A stretch of DNA of 64,000 nucleotides, from NCBI RefSeq assembly GCF_001517425.1, contig NZ_FBWL01000162.1, positions 1 through 64,000 of the forward strand. Reading direction: 5' to 3'. Below are positions 1 to 9,649 of this stretch, piece by piece. The notes under the pieces are model-generated. The model saw nothing but the letters and a program-made list of their open reading frames with translations. It had not been told where the DNA came from and ran no database searches. Made by a program: the position numbers and the translations under genes. Each line of letters starts with the position of its first letter. The stretch's first letter is position 1. The stretch comes from Clostridium sp. C105KSO13. GTDB lineage: Bacteria; Bacillota; Clostridia; Lachnospirales; Lachnospiraceae.

Positions 1-159
1 TTCTTTGATAGCTTAATTTTACATCAAAAAGGAATCAGATTCCTTATATTTGGGGCATTTTTTGAAAGTTGTTTATAAAGACATGGTTTAATTCAGGTCT
101 ATGTGGATAAAACTGCGGAAACTCAAGACGAAAACTAGATGGAATAATCACGGGAAAGG

Positions 160-168
160 TGATATACT
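160..168 (+). promoter_or_regulatory. Extended -10 promoter element upstream of gdpP
   Basis: TGATATACT is an extended -10 box (TGN followed by TATACT). No good -35 box is visible at the usual distance, as is normal for extended -10 promoters. It lies about 60 bases before the gdpP start. The TTGACA at 176-181 was considered as a -35 box but has no -10 partner. Bases 1-159 show no gene. Confidence 0.45.
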
Positions 169-227
169 AAATACATTGACAGGGAGTATTGGCACAACCA
201 AAGGAATAATGTGTGAGGAAGGTAATC

Positions 228-2273
228 ATGAATAAGAAAAACATGCGTTTCAAAGGGCAGCTCAGGACATATATGCAGTGGCCTGTGATCATGACAGTAC
301 TGCTGCTTGTTATGAACATCTGGATATATAAAATCGACAGAAAGGCAGGAGCTGTGATGTCTGCCTTCATTGTGATTTACGCTGTGATTGTGGGACTCTT
401 GTATTTTTACAATCGCTCTTTGATTATGGCTGACTTGATTCAGTTTGCTGCCCAGTATAAAGGAATACAGAACACAATGCTGAAGGAATTGTCGGTTCCC
501 TGTGCGATAGTCATGGCAGATGGCCGTATGGTGTGGGAAAATGATAGTTTTCTGGACGTAATAAACGCCGAAAGCAGGAAAAAGTATCTGAACAAAATGA
601 TTCCGGAACTGAATAATGGTGTATTTCCAAAGACGGAGGACGACTATGTGGAGCTGGAGGTTTCCTATCGTGAGAGAGATTATCAGGTTGAGCTTAGAAA
701 ATTTTCCATGGAGGGGTTCAATGAGGCCGAACAGCTGCTGCAGATTCCCAGGGAAAGTGAATATTTTATTGCCCTCTTTATGAAAGATATAACAGAATTG
801 AATGCTTATATTAAAGAGAATGAAGACCAGAAATTTATTGCCGGCCTGATTTATATTGATAATTTTGATGAAATTTTGGAGAGTGTCGAAGAAGTCCGCC
901 AGTCTCTTTTGATTGCGTTGATTGATAGAAAAGTTAATAAATATTTTGGTAATATCGGCGGCATTGTTAAGAAACTGGAAAAGGACAAGTATTTTATTGG
1001 CATTAAAAAGGAAGGTTACTATAAAGCAGCAGCGGATAAGTTCTCTCTTCTGGAAGAGGTAAAGCAGGTCAGTATAGGGAATACCCGTTCTGCCACACTA
1101 AGCATAGGACTCGGACTCAATACTGCGACCTATACACAAAGCTACGACTATGCCCGTATAGCCATAGATCTGGCACTTTCCAGAGGCGGTGATCAGGCTG
1201 TCGTGAAAGACTGCAGGGAAATTACATACTTTGGAGGCAAGAAGGAACAGGCGGCTAAGAACACTCGTGTAAAGGCCCGGGTGAAGGCGGAGGCTCTGCG
1301 GGAGTTTATTGACGGCAAGGATGAAGTGATTGTCATGGGACATGGTATGGCGGATGCGGACTCACTTGGAGCTTGTGTGGGAATCTATCGTGCGGCTGCA
1401 GAGCTGGAAAAGAAAGCTTACATTGTCATTAATGAGGTGACAAGTTCCGTGCGTCCGCTGTATGATGAGATTGCAAAAAGTCCGGATTACCCGAAAGATA
1501 TTTTTGTAAATTCTGAGCAGGCTTTAAGCCGCGTGTCAGACAATACCATGGTCATTGTAGTAGACACAAACAAGCCCCAGTTGACAGAGTGCCCTGAGCT
1601 TCTGGAGCATTCCCGGACTATTGCTGTGCTGGATCATCACCGCCAGGGTACTAATATTATTGAAAATGCTGTTTTATCCTATATAGAACCATATTCATCT
1701 TCTACCTGCGAAATGGTGGCAGAGGTACTCCAGTACATTGTGGATAATATCAAACTTTCGGCAGCGGAAGCAAATTGCCTGTATGCCGGTATTATGATTG
1801 ATACACGAAATTTCATGAACCGTACGGGAGTACGTACCTTTGAGGCGGCCGCATTTTTGAGAAGATGCGGAGCCGATATTACACGTGTGCGGAAGATGTT
1901 CCGTGATGATATGGAATCATACCAGGCCAAAGCAGAAGCAACACGGATGGCAGAGGTATACAGAAAAGAGTATGCAATTGCACAGTGCCCCAGTGATATT
2001 GACAGTCCTACAGTTTTGGCAGCTCAGGCAGCCAATGAGCTTTTAGACATCAGCGGTATTAAGGCCTCTTTTGTACTGACGACATATGAGGGCAGGATAT
2101 ATCTAAGTGCCCGGTCCATCGATGAGGTGAATGTGCAGATTATAGCAGAAAGACTGGGCGGCGGAGGTCATATTAATTCTGCGGGGGCTCAGTTCGACCA
2201 TACAAACATGTATGAAGCGATACAGACTTTGAAACAAACAATTGACCAGATGATAGAGGAAGGAGATATTTAG
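228..2273 (+). CDS. gdpP: Cyclic-di-AMP phosphodiesterase GdpP
   Basis: Membrane-bound enzyme that hydrolyses the second messenger c-di-AMP to pApA and so tunes cell-wall and potassium homeostasis. About 681 residues, the usual GdpP length. Two N-terminal membrane helices (about residues 15-60) precede a PAS-like region, a degenerate GGDEF domain (LSRGGDQ replaces the cyclase motif) and C-terminal DHH/DHHA1 phosphoesterase domains. Catalytic motifs visible are [19 protein letters not shown] and [13 protein letters not shown]. The ATG at 228 is preferred because AGGAAGG stands five bases before it; a GTG at 213 would add five residues. rplI starts one base after the stop, so the two are co-transcribed, an order conserved in Firmicutes. 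Confidence 0.95.
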   Translation: MNKKNMRFKGQLRTYMQWPVIMTVLLLVMNIWIYKIDRKAGAVMSAFIVIYAVIVGLLYFYNRSLIMADLIQFAAQYKGIQNTMLKELSVPCAIVMADGRMVWENDSFLDVINAESRKKYLNKMIPELNNGVFPKTEDDYVELEVSYRERDYQVELRKFSMEGFNEAEQLLQIPRESEYFIALFMKDITELNAYIKENEDQKFIAGLIYIDNFDEILESVEEVRQSLLIALIDRKVNKYFGNIGGIVKKLEKDKYFIGIKKEGYYKAAADKFSLLEEVKQVSIGNTRSATLSIGLGLNTATYTQSYDYARIAIDLALSRGGDQAVVKDCREITYFGGKKEQAAKNTRVKARVKAEALREFIDGKDEVIVMGHGMADADSLGACVGIYRAAAELEKKAYIVINEVTSSVRPLYDEIAKSPDYPKDIFVNSEQALSRVSDNTMVIVVDTNKPQLTECPELLEHSRTIAVLDHHRQGTNIIENAVLSYIEPYSSSTCEMVAEVLQYIVDNIKLSAAEANCLYAGIMIDTRNFMNRTGVRTFEAAAFLRRCGADITRVRKMFRDDMESYQAKAEATRMAEVYRKEYAIAQCPSDIDSPTVLAAQAANELLDISGIKASFVLTTYEGRIYLSARSIDEVNVQIIAERLGGGGHINSAGAQFDHTNMYEAIQTLKQTIDQMIEEGDI

Positions 2274-2274
2274 G

Positions 2275-2724
2275 ATGAAAGTTATTTTATTGCAGGATGT
2301 GAAATCTCTTGGGAAAAAAGGTGAGATTGTCAATATAAGTGATGGGTATGCAAGAAATTTTGTTCTGCCGAAAAAATTTGGGATTGAAGCAAACAATAAA
2401 AACATGAATGATCTGCGTCTGCAGAAGAAGAAAGAAGAGAAGATTGCCCAGGAAAATCTGGAGGCAGCTAAGGAACTGGCCAGAAAACTAGAGGCAGGAA
2501 AAGTGGAGCTCTCTATCAAGGTAGGAGAAGGCGGAAAAGCATTTGGCTCCGTATCAAGTAAGGAAATTGCCACTGCTGTGAAAGACCAGATGGGACTCGA
2601 TGTGGACAAGAAGAAGATCCAGCTGAAGGACACCATTAAGATGCTTGGAACTCAACAAGTGCCTGTTAAACTACATTCGGAGGTAACGGCTGACTTGAAG
2701 GTCGTTGTGACGGCGGAGGCATAA
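2275..2724 (+). CDS. rplI: 50S ribosomal protein L9
   Basis: Structural protein of the large ribosomal subunit that binds 23S rRNA near the base of the L1 stalk. 149 residues, the family length. The N-terminal domain begins [19 protein letters not shown] and contains the L9 signature with the [10 protein letters not shown] stretch, followed by a long charged helix (about residues 42-75) and the C-terminal domain. AAGGAG lies nine bases before the ATG and inside the end of gdpP. It sits between gdpP and dnaB in the standard Firmicutes cluster. Confidence 0.97.
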   Translation: MKVILLQDVKSLGKKGEIVNISDGYARNFVLPKKFGIEANNKNMNDLRLQKKKEEKIAQENLEAAKELARKLEAGKVELSIKVGEGGKAFGSVSSKEIATAVKDQMGLDVDKKKIQLKDTIKMLGTQQVPVKLHSEVTADLKVVVTAEA

Positions 2725-2737
2725 GGGGAAATACTTT

Positions 2738-4087
2738 ATGGAAATAGAAGCAGCGATTAAGAGAATCCTTCCGCACAGTGAAGAAGCCGAGCGGGCAGTG
2801 GTAGGAGCTATGCTGATGAACAAAGATGCAATTGCAGCTGCGTCTGAGATTATCACCGGGGAAGATTTTTACCAGACTGCTTACGGAATTTTATTTGATT
2901 CCATGGTGGAGTTGTTTCAGGCAGCAAAGCCGGTGGATCTTATTACATTAAAAGAGCATTTAAAAGCCAAAAATGTACCGCCGGAAGTCAGCAGTATGGA
3001 ATTTGTAAAGGACTTGCTCACTGGTACGCAGACTTCCGCCAATGTAAAATACTATGCGGGGATTGTGCAGGAAAAAGCTACTCTCCGCAAGCTGATTAAG
3101 ATAAATGAGGAAGTGGCCAACACCTGTTATCTGGAAAATGAGCCGGTGGAGAATATACTGGAAAAGGCTGAAAAGGGTGTATTTGAATTGGCGGCAAGAG
3201 GAAAAGCGCAGGAGTACACACCCATTAAGGATGTTGTTCTCAATGCGCTTGATGTTATTGAAAAGGCCTCTAGAACCTCAGGCAGTGTAACCGGTATCCC
3301 AACAGGCTTTATCGACCTCGACTATAAACTTTCAGGGCTTCAGCGCTCTGATCTGGTTCTGATCGCGGCCCGGCCTTCCATGGGGAAGACCGCTTTTGTA
3401 CTGAACATTGCTCAGCATGTAGCTTTCAGGCAGAACTTGTCAGTTGCAATTTTCAGCCTGGAGATGTCAAAAGAACAGCTTGTAAATCGTCTTTTCTCCC
3501 TGGAATCTCATGTGGATGCCCAACTTCTGCGAACGGGTAATCTAAAAGATACAGATTGGGAAAAATTAATAGAAGGGGCTGGCAGGATCGGAAAATCAAA
3601 GCTGGTCATTGATGATACATCCGGTATTTCCATAGCGGAGATGCGATCCAAATGCAGAAAATACAAGATTGAACATGGTCTGGACCTTATAATCATTGAC
3701 TACCTGCAGCTGATGAGCGGCAGCAGTAAAAGAAGTAATGAGAGCCGCCAACAGGAGATTTCGGACATCTCCCGTTCACTGAAAGGCCTGGCCAGAGAAT
3801 TGAATGTGCCGGTTATTGCTCTTTCACAGCTCAGCCGTGCAGTGGAACAAAGGACCGACAAACGGCCTATGCTCTCCGACCTCCGTGAGTCGGGAGCCAT
3901 CGAGCAGGATGCCGATGTCTGTATGTTTATATACCGTGAGGACTACTACATACCCGATACCGAGGATAAGGGTATTGCAGAGATTATCATCGCAAAGCAG
4001 AGGAACGGCCCTGTGGGGACAGTTCGGCTTGCATGGATGCCGCAGTACACACGGTTTGGAAACGAACTGCGTCAGGAAGATCATTAA
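2738..4087 (+). CDS. dnaB: Replicative DNA helicase DnaB
   Basis: Hexameric 5'-3' helicase that unwinds DNA at the chromosomal fork. 449 residues, full length. The N-terminal DnaB domain (about 8-110) is followed by a RecA-like ATPase domain with Walker A ARPSMGKTAF, Walker B LIIIDYLQLM, and the SQLSRAVEQR and DLRESGAIEQDAD motifs. An AAGGGG ribosome binding site precedes the ATG. Last gene of the gdpP-rplI-dnaB cluster; a hairpin terminator follows. No sign of an intein, which dnaB genes sometimes carry. Confidence 0.96.
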   Translation: MEIEAAIKRILPHSEEAERAVVGAMLMNKDAIAAASEIITGEDFYQTAYGILFDSMVELFQAAKPVDLITLKEHLKAKNVPPEVSSMEFVKDLLTGTQTSANVKYYAGIVQEKATLRKLIKINEEVANTCYLENEPVENILEKAEKGVFELAARGKAQEYTPIKDVVLNALDVIEKASRTSGSVTGIPTGFIDLDYKLSGLQRSDLVLIAARPSMGKTAFVLNIAQHVAFRQNLSVAIFSLEMSKEQLVNRLFSLESHVDAQLLRTGNLKDTDWEKLIEGAGRIGKSKLVIDDTSGISIAEMRSKCRKYKIEHGLDLIIIDYLQLMSGSSKRSNESRQQEISDISRSLKGLARELNVPVIALSQLSRAVEQRTDKRPMLSDLRESGAIEQDADVCMFIYREDYYIPDTEDKGIAEIIIAKQRNGPVGTVRLAWMPQYTRFGNELRQEDH

Positions 4088-4100
4088 AGAGTAAAAAATA

Positions 4101-4175
4101 AACCATCGAGAACTATTTGTGCATACTACATAACCTGATTATGAAGTGCACAGATTGTACCCGGTGGTTTTTTTT
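4101..4175 (+). terminator. Rho-independent terminator after dnaB
   Basis: Outer arms AACCATCG and CGGTGGTT (one G-T wobble) enclose an inner pair TGTGCA/TGCACA, and a run of eight T follows at once. It closes the gdpP-rplI-dnaB transcript. Confidence 0.7.
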
Positions 4176-4278
4176 ATTGTATAAAACATTGGGAAATGGG
4201 GATTATTTGATGAAATAGACAAATAATAATAAAGTGGTTACATCAAAGTGTGGAATTTTCAGAATTAGGAGGGTAAGG

Positions 4279-4755
4279 ATGAAGATTATCATGGGGGCGG
4301 ATTCGTCAGGATTTGCACTTAAAAATGCGATAAAAAAGGATTTGTTGAAGAAGGGATATGAAATTAAAGACATGGATCCGGACAGTCCAGTGCTTTTTCC
4401 GGAGGCAGCAAAGGCGGTAGCCGAGGGGGTACAGAGTAAAGAGTATGAAAGAGGAATCGCCATATGCGGTACCGGGATGGGTGTCAGTATTATATGCAAT
4501 AAGCACAGGGGCGTATATGCGGCACTTTGCGAGAGTCTGTATCAGGCAAAACGAGCAAAAACAGTAAACAATACAAATGTACTTTGTATGGGAGGCTTTA
4601 TTATCGGAAATGAGATGGGAATTGAGATGGCCAATGCCTGGCTTGAGGCTGAGCATATGTTGGGTTTGGCACCGGAGATGGCAAAAATGGTTGAAAAAGA
4701 ATATGATCAGCTGGTTGAATTTGAAAAAACTGTATATCCTAATGAGGGGGACTAA
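4279..4755 (+). CDS. RpiB/LacAB-family sugar-phosphate isomerase
   Basis: Predicted aldose-ketose isomerase of the RpiB/LacA/LacB family (ribose-5-P, allose-6-P or galactose-6-P in known members). 158 residues. The family core is CGTGMGVSIICNK, with the catalytic Cys (C63) and Thr (T65) present. The usual DHAG motif near the N-terminus reads DSSG here, so it belongs to a divergent branch and its substrate cannot be named. The start at 4279 is chosen because AGGAGGG stands five bases upstream; the frame is open upstream to 4234. First gene of a sugar uptake operon with a CUT2-type ABC transporter and a hexuloisomerase-like SIS protein, suggesting an unusual pentose or hexose as substrate. Confidence 0.85.
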   Translation: MKIIMGADSSGFALKNAIKKDLLKKGYEIKDMDPDSPVLFPEAAKAVAEGVQSKEYERGIAICGTGMGVSIICNKHRGVYAALCESLYQAKRAKTVNNTNVLCMGGFIIGNEMGIEMANAWLEAEHMLGLAPEMAKMVEKEYDQLVEFEKTVYPNEGD

Positions 4756-4801
4756 AGATGCAGGCAGACACAGGAATGCAGAGTAAAGTCTTCATTAAAA
4801 A

Positions 4802-4832
4802 CGCCCATAATGGGCCATGCAAAGGCATGGAG
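4802..4832 (+). other. Two small tandem hairpins upstream of the binding-protein gene
   Basis: GCCCAT/ATGGGC and CATGC/GCATG form adjacent short hairpins between the isomerase and the sugar-binding lipoprotein gene. There is no T-run, so these are more likely RNA processing or stabilising structures than a terminator. Confidence 0.3.
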
Positions 4833-4868
4833 TGATAATATAAATCTCAAAAATAGGAGGGAAAAAAC

Positions 4869-5975
4869 ATGAGAAAGCTGAAAAAGTTTACAGCAATCAT
4901 GGCAGCGGCAGTTATGACATTTTCTCTGGCCGCCTGCAGCTCTGAAAAGACCGCAGTATCTTCTGGCAAAAAGGAGACAAAAGAATCCGATTCTAAGGCT
5001 GGAGACGGTGATTTGTTTGATGTTGCAAAGTATAAATCAGATAAAGACAAATCCGAGTGGACCATTGCGGTTGTTACAAAGGATAATACTTCAAATTGGT
5101 TTAAGCGAATGGAAGTCGGTGTAAATGAATTTGGAGAAGAGACAGGCCTCAATGTTATCCAAAAGGGACCGGCCAATGCAGATGCAGCTTCCCAGGTTCA
5201 GGTAATTGATGATTTAATTAACCAGGGTGTGGATGCTCTCTGTGTCGTACCTATTGACCCGGGAGCAATTGAGGCATCACTAAAAAATGCTATGGAACAA
5301 GGAATTGTGGTAATCAGCCATGAGGCCTCCAACCAGAAGAATACATTGTTTGATACTGAAGCCTTTACTGCACAGGACTTTGGGGCAGCTATTATGGATG
5401 CCCTTGCGAAAGACATGGGTGAAAAAGGCAAATATGCTATGATGGTTGCTTATACAACTTCCACAACCCATATGGAATATGCCAATGCGCAGTATAAGCG
5501 TCAACAGGAAGAATATCCGGATATGGAGCTGATCAATGACGGAGCAATCCCTTCTGCTGAATCAGAAGAATCTATTGATACAGCTTATGAAAGAGCAAAA
5601 GAAATCTTAAAATCCAATCCTGATCTGAAAGGCTTCACAGGTGTTGCTTCTACAGACTGCCCGGGTATTGCAAAGGCAGTAGAGGAGTTAGGACTGGATG
5701 TAAAGGTTGTAGGTGTAGGAACACCCGTTGAATTCAAGCCATATGTTGATTCTGGGACAATTTCTACAATCAAATTGTGGGATCCAAAGGATTCAGGATA
5801 TGTTATGTGTAAGGTGGCTTCCATGATTCTTGCAGGAGAAGACGTCGGCGACGGCACAGATCTTGGTATGGAGGGATACAATAAACTTCAGCTGGTTGAG
5901 GGAGACAACAGGTGTCTGATCGGACAGGCTGACCTCACAATCACAAAAGATAACATCAATGATTATGAGTTTTAG
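4869..5975 (+). CDS. Sugar ABC transporter substrate-binding lipoprotein (CUT2 type)
   Basis: Extracytoplasmic sugar-binding lipoprotein of the Peripla_BP_4/RbsB class. 368 residues. A lipoprotein signal peptide ends in LAAC, with the lipidated Cys at residue 23, followed by a Ser/Lys-rich linker and a periplasmic-binding fold (WTIAVVTKDNTSNWFKRM at its start). It delivers sugar to the ATPase and permeases that follow. AGGAGGG stands nine bases before the ATG. A terminator-like hairpin directly after the gene probably keeps this component in excess over the rest of the transporter. Confidence 0.93.
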   Translation: MRKLKKFTAIMAAAVMTFSLAACSSEKTAVSSGKKETKESDSKAGDGDLFDVAKYKSDKDKSEWTIAVVTKDNTSNWFKRMEVGVNEFGEETGLNVIQKGPANADAASQVQVIDDLINQGVDALCVVPIDPGAIEASLKNAMEQGIVVISHEASNQKNTLFDTEAFTAQDFGAAIMDALAKDMGEKGKYAMMVAYTTSTTHMEYANAQYKRQQEEYPDMELINDGAIPSAESEESIDTAYERAKEILKSNPDLKGFTGVASTDCPGIAKAVEELGLDVKVVGVGTPVEFKPYVDSGTISTIKLWDPKDSGYVMCKVASMILAGEDVGDGTDLGMEGYNKLQLVEGDNRCLIGQADLTITKDNINDYEF

Positions 5976-5986
5976 ATAACAGTAAT

Positions 5987-6022
5987 CGCACATCTTACAT
6001 GCGTGTGGGGTGTGCGTTTTTT
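5987..6022 (+). terminator. Intra-operon terminator after the binding-protein gene
   Basis: CGCACA and TGTGCG pair across an 18-base loop and are followed by six T. It lies between the binding-protein and ATPase genes, a place where partial termination commonly raises binding-protein levels. Confidence 0.65.
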
Positions 6023-6097
6023 CGGACTGGGGCAGCGTAAGTGAGATATATTGAAATAATTACGTTACACCAGTGAAAAGAAAGGCACGGTGACACG

Positions 6098-7591
6098 ATG
6101 GAAAATGACAATATCCTTTGTGTAAAAGGAATTAAAAAATCATTTGGCGGTGTCCATGCCCTAAGAGGTGTGGATCTGACGATCAAGAGGGGAGAAACCC
6201 ATTGTCTGGCAGGAGAAAACGGTTGTGGAAAGTCTACAATCATTAAAGTGATATCGGGTTTCTATAAGCCAGATGAAGGTACAATTGAAGTGGATGGAGA
6301 AGGGTATCCCGTTATGACGCCTACAGAAGCTATTAAGGCAGGAATTCAGGTTATCTATCAGGACTTTTCCATTTTCCCGAATCTTACAGTGATAGAAAAT
6401 CTGGCTTTCAACCAGGTTCTTGCCAATAAAAAGAAGCTGGTCAATAAAAAAGAGTTCAGAAGAATTGCAGAAGATGCTGTAAAGAAAATTAACTTTAATG
6501 TGGATCTGGATGCTCTTGTGGAGACACTCCCTGTTGCGGACAAGCAGCTGATTGCGATTTCAAGAGCCCTTCTTGATAATGCGAAACTAATTATTATGGA
6601 TGAGCCTACAACAGCATTAACGAAAAAGGAAGTTGATCGTCTCTTTGAGATTATTACAAATCTGAAAGAAAGCGGAGTTACAATTTTGTTTGTATCTCAC
6701 AAACTTGATGAGGTGTTTGAGATATCTGACAGCATAACCATACTGCGAAACGGCGAGAATGTTATCAGCTGTCCTACAAAAGAGATGACAGAAGATAAGT
6801 TTGCATATTACATGACCGGACGGCATTTTGACAAACAGGTTAAAAAGGAAGACAGTTACGGTGATGTTGTTCTGGAGACACAAGATCTTGCGGCAATGGG
6901 ATTTGAGGGCGTAAGTTTTAAACTTCACAAGGGAGAAATCCTTGGGATTACCGGGCAGCTTGGCTCCGGACGAACCGAATTGTCACTGGCGCTCTCCGGG
7001 CTGCTGCGGCCCACTTACGGACAGGTTTTTGTGGAAGGAAAAGAGGTTCACATTAAGAATGTGTCTGATGCACAGGATCTGGGGCTTGCATTGGTTCCCG
7101 AGGATCGGCTGACAGAAGGATTGTTCCTGCCCCAGTCTATTATCAGAAACATAACGGTGAGCAGACTGGATCAGCTTGTAGATAAGCTTGGAATTTTAAG
7201 TGGCAAAAAGGCTGAGGAAGAATCTGCAAAATGGGTGAAGAATATGGGTGTAGCAACAAAAGACCATGCATTCCCGGTACAGACTCTTTCAGGTGGTAAT
7301 CAGCAGAAGGTGGTTTTGGGAAGAACGCTTGCTACGAATCCTAAGGTACTTATTTTGAATGGGCCTACAGTTGGTGTAGATATTGGCGCAAAGTATGATA
7401 TCCATAAGCTCCTGAGAGAACTGGCAGCTGAGGGGATGGCAATTATTGTTGTATCCGACGATGCATCAGAGGTAATGACGACTTGTGACAGGGCACTGAT
7501 AATGCAGGCAGGGCGGGTAACCGGAAAGTTATCTGCGGAGGATCTGAAGGCAGGTGCACTGACGGATCAGACAACGCAGGCAACAGTATAG
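6098..7591 (+). CDS. Sugar ABC transporter ATP-binding protein (RbsA/MglA-like, two ATPase domains)
   Basis: Energises sugar import together with the two permeases that follow. 497 residues, typical of CUT2 double ATPases. Domain 1 has Walker A GENGCGKST (residues 39-47), Walker B LIIMDEPTTAL and a diverged signature (VADKQLIAISRAL). Domain 2 has a degenerate Walker A (GQLGSGRTEL), an intact LSGGNQQKV signature, and LILNGPTVGVD where DEPT is expected, so the catalytic Glu is absent. Asymmetry between the two sites is known in this family, but loss of both D and E in the second Walker B is worth noting. The next gene follows after 16 bases. Confidence 0.93.
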   Translation: MENDNILCVKGIKKSFGGVHALRGVDLTIKRGETHCLAGENGCGKSTIIKVISGFYKPDEGTIEVDGEGYPVMTPTEAIKAGIQVIYQDFSIFPNLTVIENLAFNQVLANKKKLVNKKEFRRIAEDAVKKINFNVDLDALVETLPVADKQLIAISRALLDNAKLIIMDEPTTALTKKEVDRLFEIITNLKESGVTILFVSHKLDEVFEISDSITILRNGENVISCPTKEMTEDKFAYYMTGRHFDKQVKKEDSYGDVVLETQDLAAMGFEGVSFKLHKGEILGITGQLGSGRTELSLALSGLLRPTYGQVFVEGKEVHIKNVSDAQDLGLALVPEDRLTEGLFLPQSIIRNITVSRLDQLVDKLGILSGKKAEEESAKWVKNMGVATKDHAFPVQTLSGGNQQKVVLGRTLATNPKVLILNGPTVGVDIGAKYDIHKLLRELAAEGMAIIVVSDDASEVMTTCDRALIMQAGRVTGKLSAEDLKAGALTDQTTQATV

Positions 7592-7607
7592 AAAGGAGGG
7601 TGTACAG

Positions 7608-8630
7608 ATGGATAAATTTTTTAAGAAGATGATAAAACAGACAGAATTCTATGTATTTCTTATTATTATAGTTTTAGCTCTGGTGATTCAGGCCAGATCA
7701 GGTCTGTTTTTTACAAATAATAATATAGTAGATTTACTCCGTTCTATGATTGTTCCGTCTATGTATGCGATTTGTGCGCTTCTGGCTTTTGTCAGTACAG
7801 GCCCGGACGTATCATTTCCCCTGATTGCAGCTTTAAGCAGTTATCTTGCATTAATCATAACAAATAACCTGGGACTTGAAGGAACACCATGGTTTGTTAC
7901 ATTTATTATTGGAATATTCTTTGGATGTATCATGGGAGCATTAAATGGATTGATCATCGTAAGATATAATTTTCCTAGTTTGATTGTAACATTGGGAACT
8001 AGTTCTTTATTCAGCGGCATTCTTCTGGGGGCATTTGAAGCGGAGAGAATGAATCTGCCGAAAAACCTGGGAACCTTTGGGAAAGCGTCACTTGTCACTG
8101 TCAAGAATGCAAAAAGCGGTCTGGGTTCCACTCTGCCGATGACATTTTTGCTTATGATAGTTCTTTACATTATCGCATATCTTGTGCTGAATAAAACGAT
8201 AGTTGGACGTGGGGTATATGCTGTTGGAGGTGATGAGGTATCTGCGGAACGTGCCGGGTTTAATGTGAAAGGAATTCGTTTTGGCATTTTTGTAGTAAAC
8301 GGTGGAATTGCTGCTGTGGCCGGCCTTTCTTATGCGGTTATGTCTATGCGGTATCTGCCGACTGAATATGCCGGCGGGGAAATGATAGTTATCGCGGCTA
8401 TTATCCTGGGCGGAACCAGAATGACAGGCGGAATTGGGACATTAAAGGGCTGCCTGCTGGGAACACTGCTTTTGACTATGGTATCCAACAGCCTGATTCT
8501 ACTAGGTATTTCAGTATACTGGCAGAAAGTATTTATTGGAGCCATTATTATTGTAGGCACGGCGGTTTCTGCAGTACAGATTCATGCAGGACGTAAAGTC
8601 AAAACCAGACGAAAGAAGGAGGCAGCATAA
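7608..8630 (+). CDS. Sugar ABC transporter permease (RbsC-like), first copy
   Basis: Membrane permease of the CUT2 (BPD_transp_2) family. 340 residues with about eight to ten hydrophobic helices, the conserved GALNGLIIVRYNFPSLIVTLGT segment region, and GIGTLKGCLLG near the C-terminus. A basic tail (KVKTRRKKE) ends the protein. AAAGGAGGG lies five bases before the ATG. It pairs with the next permease, so the channel is probably a heterodimer rather than the homodimer of E. coli RbsC. Confidence 0.92.
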   Translation: MDKFFKKMIKQTEFYVFLIIIVLALVIQARSGLFFTNNNIVDLLRSMIVPSMYAICALLAFVSTGPDVSFPLIAALSSYLALIITNNLGLEGTPWFVTFIIGIFFGCIMGALNGLIIVRYNFPSLIVTLGTSSLFSGILLGAFEAERMNLPKNLGTFGKASLVTVKNAKSGLGSTLPMTFLLMIVLYIIAYLVLNKTIVGRGVYAVGGDEVSAERAGFNVKGIRFGIFVVNGGIAAVAGLSYAVMSMRYLPTEYAGGEMIVIAAIILGGTRMTGGIGTLKGCLLGTLLLTMVSNSLILLGISVYWQKVFIGAIIIVGTAVSAVQIHAGRKVKTRRKKEAA

Positions 8631-8632
8631 TT

Positions 8633-9595
8633 ATGAAAAAAATGGACAGTAATATCAAAAGATTACTAATAATTCTTGCTGCTTTCGCGGTGATTGCCTG
8701 CGCTACAAAACCGTCACAGTTTATTAAAATCGGGAACTTCCAGACCATGTCAAAACAGCTTTCCGAGTATGGGTTAATGGCAATCGGTGTTGGAATTTGT
8801 ATGATTTCCGGAGGAATCGACCTGTCAACGGTCTATATTTCTAATTTATGCGGCATTATGGCAGGGCTTATGATGCGCGGTGAAGGGAATATTCCTCTTG
8901 CCATACTTATGGCCCTGATAGTCGGAGCTATTTGCGGAATCTTTAACGGGTTTTTGGTATCTTACTTAAGAATACCGGCCATGCTGGCGACGCTGGGAAC
9001 CTTTCAGCTGTTTATGGGAATCGCTATTATTGCTTCTAAAGGAAGTACAGTGAGCGGAATTCCGGCGGAGTATACAGTTTTTGCTACAACGGCTCTGTTT
9101 GGATATATACCACTTTCATTTGTAGTATTCATCCTCCTGGTCATTGCGGTTACATTTATTATGAGCAAGACAAAATTCGGAACCAGAGTCTATCTTGTGG
9201 GAACCAACGAGAAAGCGGCGAGATTCGCAGGAATCCATTGTAACGCAGTACTAATTCGCACGTATATGTTATCAGGAATTCTGTCCGCAGTGGCAGGGCT
9301 CCTGAGCTTGGCAAGAATTAATTCAGCAAAAGCTGATTTTGGAAGTAGTTTTACAATGCAGTGCATCTTGATAGCGGTACTGGGCGGTGTCAATCCAAAC
9401 GGCGGGTTCGGAACAATTCCCGGCATTGCCATAGCGGTTGTCATTTTACAGATGATGTCATCCTATTTAAATATGTTTCCGGGCATCAGTAATTATTACA
9501 GAGACTTGATCTGGGGTATTGCGCTAATTGGTGTTCTTATTATGAACTTTGCCCTTGACAGAAGGAGAACACAGAGGCTGAGCAAGATCAGCTAG
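8633..9595 (+). CDS. Sugar ABC transporter permease (RbsC-like), second copy
   Basis: Second CUT2-family permease, 320 residues, multiple membrane helices, with the family motif region around GIFNGFLVSYLRIPAMLATLGT and GGFGTIPGIAIA. It starts two bases after the previous stop. The sequence is clearly diverged from the first permease, which supports a heterodimeric channel. A strong hairpin lies directly behind its stop codon. Confidence 0.92.
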   Translation: MKKMDSNIKRLLIILAAFAVIACATKPSQFIKIGNFQTMSKQLSEYGLMAIGVGICMISGGIDLSTVYISNLCGIMAGLMMRGEGNIPLAILMALIVGAICGIFNGFLVSYLRIPAMLATLGTFQLFMGIAIIASKGSTVSGIPAEYTVFATTALFGYIPLSFVVFILLVIAVTFIMSKTKFGTRVYLVGTNEKAARFAGIHCNAVLIRTYMLSGILSAVAGLLSLARINSAKADFGSSFTMQCILIAVLGGVNPNGGFGTIPGIAIAVVILQMMSSYLNMFPGISNYYRDLIWGIALIGVLIMNFALDRRRTQRLSKIS

Positions 9596-9596
9596 T

Positions 9597-9623
9597 ATGC
9601 TGTCTCATTGCACCAGACAGCAT
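9597..9623 (+). other. Perfect 9-bp hairpin at the end of the permease gene
   Basis: ATGCTGTCT and AGACAGCAT flank a nine-base loop just after the stop codon. Only AAAAATTT follows, so termination would be weak. It is more likely a 3'-end stabiliser or attenuator between the transporter genes and the SIS gene. Confidence 0.45.
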
Positions 9624-9649
9624 AAAAATTTGGAAAGCAGGTGAGACAG

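Noticed and set aside
176-181. TTGACA as -35 box for gdpP
   Set aside because: No -10 hexamer lies 16-18 bases downstream; the TGATATACT element upstream is a better candidate.
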